NCBI GenBank assembly: GCA_016858145.1
Contig: JAEHOE010000058.1
Span: forward strand, 62,001-126,000
Source of the DNA: Edaphochlamys debaryana
Taxonomy: Eukaryota > Chlorophyta > Chlorophyceae > Chlamydomonadales
Direction of reading: 5' to 3'
DNA: 64,000 bases
Below, one piece after another: positions 34,791-44,900 of this stretch. The position numbers were made by a program, and so were the translations under genes. Below the pieces are notes generated by a model. That model was given only the letters and a program-made list of their open reading frames with translations. It made no database searches and had not been told where the DNA came from. Within the stretch, counting starts at the first letter, position 1. Each line of letters opens with the position of its first letter.

Positions 34791-37700
34791 ATGCGGCAAC
34801 GCGGTGGCTCGCGCTTGGGGCTCACACTTGCGCTGGTGTCCCTCACGATATTAACCCTCTTATCTGGCGTCGCGCCTAGAGTCACGCGATACTCACGCCA
34901 CCAGAAGCGATATCGGAAACCAGCGCGCGTGTATTTCCCACCACCACCCGCGCCTCCGAGGCCCCCGATACATGACGACTGCGTCCTGCATCCGGACCTG
35001 GAAGCACGGTAAGAGGACGCGGGACCATGCAGAAACGACTTGGAGTTAGCGTACCTGGGACGCAGGACCGACTCAGGTGCCGACTTCCCGCGCGTGCCCT
35101 TGCGGCCCGACCCGACCGCCCCCGCCGCGAGGCGTTGCTCCGCGGCAACCCTCTCGGCGCGGCTCTCTCGTGGCCCTGACCTCCCTTGGCTCACTGTCAT
35201 CGCCACGACAGGAGTCGCCCATTAACTGCGCCCAGACGTCCTCTCACCCCCACGTGGGCCCCCGGCGTCAGCTGGTTTCAACCGCAGGAATCATCGGGCC
35301 CTCCATGCACGCCCGTGCCCGTGCCTCTGACCCCTGACCAGCCTGACTCCATCCCACCCCCAGCCCATCCTCCCTCCTCCCCCTCCCTCCCTGATCTCCG
35401 AATCCAGGATCCAGAAGGACATGTCGTTCTGGGGCGAGGAGGGCATCACGGAGGATGTGGCGCTGTCCGTGTGCAAGTACTGCGACGTACGGCACCCGAT
35501 TGTGAGATGCGGGAGCATGCGGGGCGAGGCGGGGAGGGGAGGTGCAGGGGGGGCAGGGAGCGGGCAAGGGGAAGGGAAAGGGGGCGGAGGAGGCGGAGAG
35601 GGGGTGAGAGCAGGGAGGGGGGTTGGCGAGGGGAGGGCCGGCAGAAGGCGGGACAGGAGGGCTGGCAAGGCGGGGTTAGCCGGGGAGGCACGGCCGCGAC
35701 ATTGCATGGCAGACGAGGGGGGAGCACGCACGGCAGGTGATGTATGATGGGACGCGCTGGGTATGAGCGGTGTGGGCGGCTTAGGTGGGCGCGAGCAATG
35801 GGACGCGGATCGGGAAGGCACAGGGGCGCGATAGTCAAGGACTGGGGTGCCCCTCGGGGCTGCCCTGCCGGGGTCCCTTGCGAGCACGTCAGGCGCTCAA
35901 CGGGGAACACTCCGTGGGGTCAATGCGCTGAAGGGACCCCCTTGCACCCAGACGCTAACGAGTCCCCTCTGCGCACAGGAGCCCCCTCTCCGCTCACTCC
36001 CCCTCCTCCCCACCCCCCTCACCCCCCTCACCCCCCTCCCTCTCAATCCCCGCTCACCTGGACCCCTCACCTCCTCATCCCTCGCACCCTACACCTCCGC
36101 CTCTGCTTGTCCCTAGCCCCCTCACACCTCCCTCCCCGCCTCCACCCCGCGTACTCCCTGCCCCTCCTCCCAGCTCCACCTGAAGATGGGGGAGCGGTTG
36201 GACTGCAACCAACCGCAGCGGATCCTGATCCAGGATGGGCATGTGTACCTAACCAACCTCATCAGGTGCGGGGTTCTGGGGCCGGGGCACGGGTGATGGA
36301 CCGAATGGCCCGGACCCGTACCGAACCCGCGGTAGGGGAGGACAGACCTGTCTTGAACAGCCGTCATACAGCCTCCACCCCGCGAACCCCTGCCCACGGA
36401 CCTGACCCGTGTTCCCCCGTCACCCCCTTAACCTCCCCCCCCCCAGTGCCCACTACCTGGGCCACCCCGAGCTGTCGGGCTTCCTCCTGGAGCTGTACGA
36501 GACCAGCCACGTGAGGGGGGCACGTGGGGTGGGGAGGGGCCAGGGGCTTGGGAGGGTGGAGCACTTGAGGGAGGGGTGAATAGGGAGCTTGTGAGTGGCA
36601 CCAAATGAGAGCCAGGCATCGGGGGGCCAGGGCGGGGGCAGCAGGGGAGGTTGAGCACGAGGGGTGGGAGCGAGGGGTTAGGGGGGCATCGAGGGCAGGG
36701 TGCTGTGGGGCTGGGCAGGGGCAAGGGCAGGGGGTCCTTCCATAGGGCGTTGCGTGAGACGTCACGGGCGTGGGGGACCGCGTCGGGAGACCCCCTGTAA
36801 TCGCCCTCACCCAGCCCCTTCCCCCTCCGCCCTCGTCCCCCTCGGCCCCCGCAGCACTACCGGTGAGGCGCGGTGCGGTCCCAGGGCGCAGCGGGAGCGG
36901 CCGTGCAGCAGCATGGAGGCGGGCTGCGGCTGCGGCCCGGGGCGGGGCGGGGCGGGGCGGGGCGGGGCGGGGCGCGAGAGGGCTTTAGGGCTTCGGGGCT
37001 TTGAGGCGGAGGCGAGGGGAAGGCTGCTACAGCGGACAGGGCTGGGTCATGGGCTCGGGTGCAGCGTTGGGCAGAAGGGCGGCAGGACGTTGGGCAGGAC
37101 GCGGGGCTGAGGGTATGCAAGGGGACCAGGCGGGCTGCAGGGGTGCCGTGCGGCGGGGCAGCCGGGTCAGGGGAGCGGGTGTGGGGGAAGACTGTTGTGC
37201 TGGGAGGGGGAGGGCGCTACGGCGCGGCGCGGGGCACCTGGCGTGTACACCAAGTCTCCGAGGCCGCAGGAGGCCCATGGGAGCGAGGGGCCGCGGCCTG
37301 CAAGGGCGAGCTGGGCTTGGCAGCGGACCAGGCGCCCGCCCGGGGCATGGGTGCCGTGCCGCCCTTGCCTCTCCCCCCTGAGGCCCTTCTCCCTCCCCTT
37401 TCGCCCCCATGTCCGCTGCTGGGTCAGGCTGCCGGATGCGGAGTTCGTGGTGTGGTTCGGTGGGTGCGGGGAGGGGGGGCTGGGGTTGGGCGGTTGCCTT
37501 CCGGCGGAGGACCCGGTCGGGGCGTGCAACGCCGGCCCGTCCGGCCTCCCAACCTCGCCTCTTCCGCACCCGTGTCCCCTTTCTCTTTCCCACCGCTCCC
37601 CCACCGCTCCACGCTCACCACCCCCCACCCCCAGGCGAGGAGGCGCCCGCCCTGACCCGCGTCACCAACGGCAAGTCCGCCTGGCCCTACCACCCCAGCG

Positions 37701-40700
37701 GCTCCATGCCCCCCATCCTGCACTGGAGCAAGGCCGAGGACAACGGGGCGCTGCTCATCCCCAGCGCGGCGTCCTTCCAGTGAGGAGGGGGGGAAGGGGG
37801 AGGACACAAGAGTGAAGGGGAGGGGCAGGGGAGGGGGGAGGGGCAGGGGCAGAGGGAGGGGGAGGGAGGGGCAGGAGAGGGGAGTCGCGCGGGCGGGGGG
37901 GGGGGGGCGTGGCGAGGGGCAGGGAGTGAAAGGAGGGGAAAGGCATGCGCTCCGCCACAGAGTGACGCAGCCGTGCGGCCGCAGCTCCGCTCTGCTGGGG
38001 GCGCTCCTCGCTGTCCCCTCCCCTGCCCCCTTACCTGAGCCCTGACCCTCCCCACCACAACCCTCACAACCCCACAACGCCCACAACCCCCCTCCCCCCC
38101 AGCTGCGCCGCCGACAGCTACGACCACTTCGTGCACCGCATGAAGATGCCCAACCACACGGAGGTGGCGTGGAAGGACAAGAAGGAGGTGAGGGGGGCAG
38201 GGGGGTGGTGGAGGTGGCTGGCGGCATTTGCAGGAAGCGCATGAGAAGCGTTTGAGGTGTTGCGCAGGAGCCTGCTCCCGTGGAGCCTCGGCGCTGACTA
38301 ACTTGGCCCCTCAACCTCGTCACCACTTGCTCCTGACACTCCCCCTCACCCGCCAGATTGCCTTTGGCCGGTGGAACAACGTCTGCCCCACCTACCTTCA
38401 GACCATGACCACAGCGGATGGCCAGGTGGGGCTGGCGGGGGCCAGGAGAGCTCGCAGCGTGCCGGGGCAAGGGCGCAGCTGCACGAACGCCTGGAGCCAG
38501 GGTCCCCTCCTCACCCCCTGCCCCCCTTCACACGTCAACCGTCATACTCCGGCCCTCCCTCCCTTACCACCTCCCCTCCTCTCTCCCCTCCCCCTCCCCC
38601 CCGTCCTCTCGCCCGCAGCCCATGCAGTGCCCCCGCACGCACCTCCCCCTGCTCTCCAAGCAGCACCCAGACCTGCTGGACGCCTTCGACCTGGACTCGG
38701 CGGGCCCCCTGCCCGTCATGAAGCACCAGCAGTACAAGTACCTCATCAGTACGGACGGTACGGACGGTTGGGGGCTGCGGGCGTGGGCGCGCGGTCGCTG
38801 GGAGGGTGCGAAGGGGCGACTGAGGTGCTGCTGCTTACCGGTTCCGCCCGCCCCTCCGAGCCGCATGCCGTGGCGATGGGGGGGGGGGGGGGTGCCGTCG
38901 TGGGTGCGCGGTCGCTGGGAGGGCGCGCAGGAGCGCTTGATGGGCTGCACCTCACCCCGAACGACCGCCGCGTCCTGCCCCCCCACCCCCCCACCCCCCC
39001 AGGCAAGTCCATCAGCCGCAAGCTGGACAAGTACATGCAGTCGGGGTCCACAGTGCTCAAGGTGGGAGGGATAGTGGGATTGGGATTTGGGGGAGGGGGT
39101 CTGGGGGGGTGGGGTATGGCGAACCTCAGCGGGCAAATGAGTGTGCGCTTGGGGCGTGTGCTTGGGGCGACGAACAGCAGAGGCGATGTGTGAGAGTGAG
39201 GCGGCTGGTCCTAGAGAGAGAACAGGGGCTGCGACGGCACCCCTGGGTCGTGCAGTTTCCATGGAGACACAGCAAGGGGCTGCATGCGCATTGGTAGTCG
39301 AGCATGCATGTGTGTCCCGTGTGGGCTGGTCCATGGGAGGGCTTCCACTCTCATCATACGACCCGCAATCTCGCCCGCAGGCTCAGTCCAACCGCAAGGC
39401 CTTCTACTACGACGCCATCAAGCCGTACGAGCACTACCTGCCCTTCATGGTACGACAGCCGTTCAGTACGACAGGGGCTCGGCTAAACCGCAGCCGCCAA
39501 CAGCCCGAGAGCAAGAGCTATGCGGACAGCGCTCTAGACAAGCAGCACCCTAACATTCAGGCCAGACTCACTGTCGCTCGTGGCCCGACTGACTGAAACC
39601 GAGGGTTTCGAGAGTGTAACCCAGCTAACCGTCCAGAGCCAACCGCCGAGCTCGATTTGCGGGGCTGTCTGGCCCACCTGGCAGGGTTAGACTGGCGAGT
39701 GTGGCCTCTCAGCCCCCCCCAAAAGCAACAACCTGCCCTCCCTGCCACCCCATGCCGCCCCCCTCCGCCCCAGGTCAATTCGTCCAACGACATCGTGGAT
39801 GTGAGCGGGGTCGGGGGGCCCTGCGGTTGAAGGAGCAGAGAAACGGAGTCGAACGGACAAACGTCCTGTGCCCGAGCTTCCCCGCGCGACCCCTGCCTCT
39901 CTCCTCCTGAACAGCCCCTAGAGCCAGACACTCTCGCCTGGCACTGGCTTCGCCGCCGTGGTCCCAACGCATTCCCTGCCCTTCCTAAGCCCTTCACACA
40001 CACCCTGGACCCACTCGTCTATACCTGCGTACCTGCGCAGGTGATCAACTGGGCCAAGACCCACGATGCCGAGGCTCAGAAGATCGCTGAGAACGCCCGC
40101 GCCTTCGCAAACCAGCACCTCAACCGCCACGCCCGCCACTGCTACCTGTACCGCCTGATCCAGGAAATCAGCAAGAAGATCAAGTGCGTACGGCAGGGGA
40201 TTCGTGGGCCGCGGAGGTTTCGCGCACTGGGATGGAGTGCTCCGCGTCTCTCCTAGCGCAGCAGGAGCGAGGGGTTGGCTCTCTCAGCCCCTGCGCACCA
40301 TAAACCTTTCAGCACCCCACTGCCCCGCCCCCGCCTTCCCTCTTTCCTCCCCCCCTCAGGTACCAGGCCAGCTGCAAGCACCGGCGGTTGTGTGTGCCCC
40401 TGGTGCAGGAGCTGCGATTCCTCGTCAAGTTCCCCAAGACCCGCAAGACCTGCAGGTGCGCACGGGGCACACGGGGCGTGCGCAAGGCCCGGCTTTGGGC
40501 AATTCCCGCCCTTCAGTCCGGCCCCCACCCCCATCCCGCACCCCTTAGCCGTAGCCGCATCCCGCGTGCCCGCTGCACTCCCACCATCACGGCATTACCT
40601 CTAGCTCCTACGCACCCGCACCTACCACAACCCCCCACCCCCACCGGCCCCACCCCGCTTATCAGCTTCAAACACCCCCCCCACCCACCCCCACCCACCC

Positions 40701-40905
40701 CACCCCGCCCAGGTGGTACGAGATCATGCACCACTTCTCCCACATCGACCACGCGGGCAAGGACCGGCACTACATCTACGAGGAGACCGAGCGCCTGCAC
40801 GACGAGGGCAAGTGCTGGCCGCGGGACGACCTGCACCTCAAGAAGGTGCGCGTGCCGCCGCCGCCGCCGCCGCCCTCGCCCTCCGCCATGTACATGCACA
40901 TGTAG
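34791..40905 (+). CDS. GT90 / CAP10-domain glycosyltransferase, type II membrane protein (16 exons)
   Basis: Exons: 34791-35008, 35408-35501, 36174-36265, 36447-36510, 36855-36862, 37428-37459, 37635-37779, 38103-38187, 38357-38425, 38619-38757, 39003-39061, 39381-39449, 39774-39800, 40041-40183, 40360-40455, 40713-40905. Total 1,533 nt (510 aa). The N-terminus is a basic start and one hydrophobic helix (LGLTLALVSLTILTLLSGVA), a Golgi/ER signal anchor, followed by a Pro-rich stem. The CAP10 region spans about residues 150-410: YRLPDAEFVVWFGE, KEIAFGRWNNVC, HPDLLDAFDLD, the nucleotide-sugar segment KYLISTDGKSISRKLDKYM, SGSTVLK, FYYDAIKPYEHYLPF and DVINWAKTHDAEAQKIAENA. Family members (POGLUT/Rumi, Cap10) transfer glucose or xylose from UDP-sugars in the secretory pathway. 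The exact sugar and acceptor cannot be told from sequence. A Cys-rich C-terminal extension ends in poly-Pro. An 8-nt exon is needed to keep the frame. Confidence 0.9.
36855..36862 (+). other. 8-nt microexon of the GT90 gene
   Basis: CACTACCG is flanked by CCCCGCAG upstream and GTGAGG downstream. It joins exon 4 (ending ...ETSH) to exon 6 (LPDAEFVV...) to give HYR-LPDAEF in frame. Skipping it would shift the frame by two bases. It supplies the residues just before the conserved LPD-EF motif. Confidence 0.75.
36938..36974 (+). repeat. (GGGGC)n run in GT90 intron 5
   Basis: About seven consecutive GGGGC units within the intron after the microexon. It could fold as a G-quadruplex in DNA or pre-mRNA. 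No coding role. Confidence 0.7.
38757..39002 (+). repeat. Internal duplication in GT90 intron 10
   Basis: A segment of about 30 bp at 38788-38817 recurs at about 38905-38935 with few changes (core GCGCGGTCGCTGGGAGGG), separated by a long G run near 38878-38891. It is a local tandem duplication inside the intron. Confidence 0.6.
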
Positions 40906-41749
40906 AGGCGGAGCGCGGGCCTTGCCGGGGCCTGCCGGGGCCTGTCAGGATCGGGATAGGGCCCGCAGAGGGCCTGGAGAGGGCGTGAGCAGGTAACGGT
41001 TGGGGGCGAAGGGAGATGTGGTGTGAGGGTCGTGGGGCCGGGAGGGGTAGAGGAGGGTGCGTGATGGTTGCCTTGTGTGACCGGCCACTGTGTGACCAGT
41101 TCCGGATCCATGTCTGGTTTGAGGGCCACTGGATCCATGTGCCCGTATCAGCAGAAGGGAGCGGTGCGTGCGTAACAGGGAGGGGCTCGAGATGATTGCT
41201 CGTTTCGTATAGCTAGCTTAACGCAGAATCGGGTCTCAAGACATGATATGCATGAGGGGCACAGGGAGGGAACGCGCTCGCTTCTGGCAGGATGGTTGCT
41301 GTGTTTTTGCGGGCGTCTTTGCGGGCTGCTGTGTTTGGGGGCTGCTGTGTGTGGCAGCAGCGTGCATCGGGGGATGTGTTACCTGGCCCTTCGTTGCAAG
41401 AGCTGCCTCTTAATTTTACGTCCGCGGGGATGGGGGCGCGTCCCGCTTGTCCGTTCGTGAAGGGGAATCCGTGGTTCCATGCAAGCTCGTAGCAAGGTGG
41501 GGGGCGGAGTGCTTGGCGCCGGTGTGTTGCCGGGCTGCACGTATAGCGTTTAGTTCAAGCGGACAAGGCCCCGGATTGAGGCGAGCTCCGGCGGGCCTCA
41601 GGCTTCCCGCGGGCGAGGCGCCGTGACGGCGCCCTCGTCTGCCTATACTCTGGTGTCGACGCTCGCCTGGCTGGCGTGGCTACCGGTTCGAAGTATGTCC
41701 TCCTCCAGCGCGCCGGAGTTCGTGGCAGCTACCGCCCGGGACTCTTCCT

Positions 41750-41754
41750 TGTAA
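41750..41754 (+). terminator. TGTAA polyadenylation motif (GT90 gene)
   Basis: TGTAA 845 nt after the GT90 stop. It is the copy I found on this strand, so a long 3' UTR is implied. Modest confidence. Confidence 0.35.
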
Positions 41755-41926
41755 CCACGAGGACGTGACGGCTGCTTTGCAACGCTGTGCGCGAGGCTCA
41801 TATCGCCCACGAACGCTGCACTCTCACGCTGTCAGTCAGTCAGCCAGACGCGCACTACCAAGCGTTCTTCAGCTAGTCTTCTGCGCTTGGCCAAAGGCAA
41901 CAGAGCACCATGAGTGTCCTGTCCAG

Positions 41927-41931
41927 TTACA
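41927..41931 (-). terminator. TGTAA polyadenylation motif (polymerase eta)
   Basis: Reads TGTAA on the minus strand about 60 nt after the polymerase eta stop codon. Confidence 0.4.
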
Positions 41932-41991
41932 GACCAGCCCCCTCCTGCAGCCGTCCACAGCCACCGGGACAGAGGCTGCCGGACCCAGGCC

Positions 41992-44900
41992 TCAGCTCCG
42001 CTTGGGTCCCCTTCCAGCCGCGCCCTGGAGCAGGGCCGTCAGCCGCGTCTGCCCCGGGTCCGCCGCGCCGCGACCCGGCTGCGCCCGGCCCCGCCCCGCC
42101 CCCGCGCCGCCTCTGCCGCCTCGCCGCCCCCCGCCTCCCCGACCGCACTGCCCCCCCTTGGGCCCTGAGCCCGGGCCCGAGCCCGCGGGGCGCCCCAGCG
42201 CCCGCAACCGCGCCAGCTCGATGTCGTGCAGGATGCGCCGTTGCTCGTCCAGATCCACGTCAGCAAACAGGCCCACGCCGGGCCCATCTGGGTCCGGATC
42301 CGGGCCCGCGCCCGGCTCCCCGCCGCCATCATCCGGCACGCCCGACTCTTGCTGAGCTCCTCGCCCGCTGACACCGCTCGGAGACGCATCCGCTTGACCG
42401 GGCCACCCGTCGCTTCCTGCCTTGACCGGTATGGAACCGCCACAGGGCGGACGCCGGGTGAAGTCCCCAGCGTCACCCTGTGCCCATGTGCTCGGGCCGG
42501 GGCCGGGGCCGGTGCCGCTGGGCGGCGGCGGCTGCCCACTCCCCGGCAGCCAGTCCGCCAGGGAGGACGGCACCAGACTTGGAGGGCCCTCGCCCTCGCT
42601 GCCGTGCTCCAGCACCGGGGCCTGCGGGGCGCCAGCGCACCCGGGGCCCGCCTCCGCTGCCGTACTGGGCCTCGGCTCGGGCCCCGGGTCCAACCCGAGC
42701 CCGACAAGGCGTTGTCGCTTGGCGGAGGGGCCCGCCTCGTCACCGCTGTCGTACACTCGTACACGCGCGGCGTCCTCGTCAATTACGTCATCGTACAGCG
42801 CGTCCTCGTCTCTGTCGTACATGTCATCGTTATCGTACAAGTCGCGCTCGTCATAGTCGTACACATGCGGCTCCGCCGCGTCCATGTCAGCAACCTGTAC
42901 ATGCGGCTCCCACTGCTCCTGCTGTTTGCTTCCGGCTTGCTCCTCGGTCCCACCATGACCAGCCCCTATCCCGGGCTCAGCGCGCGGCGGAAATCTCCCA
43001 CGACCCGGCGGCGCTGCCGCGCCCGCGCCTCCACCAGCAGGCGCCGCTGGCGCCGCCGTTGGCGGCGCTGCCCTCAGGAAGCGCTCCATCCCCTTGGGCG
43101 CAGCTTGTGCCCCGCGGCCCTTGCCCTTGCCGCTCGCGCCCGCGCCCGCCGCCTCCCGCGGCTCGCGCTGCCCCCCTCTCGGCTGCTGCTGCTGCTGCTG
43201 CGTATGTGTGGCGGCGGCCGCGGGCTGGAAGAAGCGCGTGATGGCTGCGGCCCCGGCTGCGGGGGGATCGTCGAACTCGGTGGCAGCGATGGCCAGGCGG
43301 CAGCAGGGCAGAGCATCGGGCAGGCGCCTGTGGGGGTGGGGAAGCAGAGAGAGAACAGGGGGTCGGGGTTGTAGGGGTTGCGGTTGTATTTCGGAGGCGG
43401 CGAACAACACACTACACTGGTTGCACGAAACTAGGAGACAGGGTCTCCAGGAGCCGCCTAGCCCTGCTCGCGCTCACGCGCAGCCGCACCTGAGCAGCTC
43501 CCAGGCCGCCGCCGCCAGGGCGGTCGCCGAGGGCCCCTCCCGGCCGTGCGGGGGCATGGCGCAGCGCACGCTGCGCTCCTTGGGGCCGGGGCCGCGGTAG
43601 TGCAGCACTGGGTGGGAGGCGGGGGTGGGGCTGGGGGGACGGAAGCGCGAGGGGGAGGGACGTCTCCTGCATCTCGCGCCCGCTGATCTCAGACTAACCC
43701 CCCCCTGCACCGCCCATACAACGCACAACCCCTCGCTTTCCGCCCCTGCCCCGCCCGACCCCCAACCCCTCCTTCAGCCCCTCCCCCTCCTCCTCCCCCT
43801 CCCCGCACAGCACGCACCCAGCGTCCGCGCCCTCCGCCGGTGGTCCGCCTCGTCCTGGGCCGCCCGCACCGCCAGCTCCTGCGCCAGGATGGCCAGCCAG
43901 CGCTGCAGCTCCGGGTGGTGGCGGGTGGGCTCGAAGGACTTGCAGGACAGCAGCGACTTGGGCTGGCTCTGGGGGGTGGGGGGTTGGAGAGGGAGGGTTG
44001 GGGGAGGATGGGAGGGAAGGGGGGCAGGCCCGTGGCACAAGGGGATTGGGCACAGTAGTGGTTGCGGGGAACGATGCGGGCAATAGGGATTCCGCCTGGG
44101 GGCTGACGGGGCGAGGAGGTGGCGAGGCCGAGAAACCATGTTCATTCTGCAGCTGCCTGCCCCAACGCGCGCGGCGCGTGCCCCTTCCCGCGCGGCGCGT
44201 GTCCCACCTTCGGTGTCACGGGCTCGGAGCAGCGCCCTCGCACTATCTCGTACACCCACTGCCTGCGGGGTAGGGGAGCAGGGCACCACCCCGAAGGTCA
44301 ACCGCCCGCTTGCGGGCACCGAAAACACAGTGCTATCGGCACCGAGCCCACTTCCTGCGTTTCCCCGGCCTCAGAGCGAGAGCGAGCGCAGAATCGGCCT
44401 CCGCCACGACCCCACTTTCTCCCACGCCATCCTCAGCACACACCATCCACAACGCCATCCACAATCCACAATCCAAAAACACCCCACCTCATCCCCACCC
44501 CCCTCGACGTCCTCCCCCACAAGCGCTTACCCCTGTGCCTCCCCCCCACACGCCCTCCCGCCCTCCCCCACTCTCCCGCTCCCCCCTGTGCCTCCCCCCC
44601 ACACGCCCTTCCTCCCTCCCCCACACGCCCGCTCACCCCTGCGCCTCCCCCAGCACGCGCTGGAGGTCCGCCAGGGGCAGCGCCGCCACCGCCCCCGCAC
44701 TGGCGGCCCCCAGGCCCTCCTCGATGGCCGCCCCCAGCTTGCCGCCCAGGCCCCGCAGCTTGCCCAGGGGCAGGTCCTGGGTTGGGTGGGTGCGCGGGAG
44801 GGGGAGGGAGAGGGGGAGGGAGGGAGGTGAGGGCGGAGAGCGCGCGCATGCAGCGCCCACGCAGCGGAGGCTGCGGGCACTGGGGGCCATAGCAGCCTGT

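Larger units (their letters stand above)
40906..41991. other. Convergent 3' region of GT90 and polymerase eta genes
   Basis: About 1.1 kb between two facing stop codons, with no supported exon. TGTAA motifs lie at 41750 on the plus strand and at 41931 on the minus strand (about 60 nt past the polymerase stop), so the two transcripts may overlap or nearly abut. Confidence 0.5.

Noticed and set aside
36000..36180. CCCCCTCAC repeats as a CRISPR-like or minisatellite array
   Set aside because: It is the pyrimidine-rich part of a GT90 intron before an acceptor, with no regular spacer structure.
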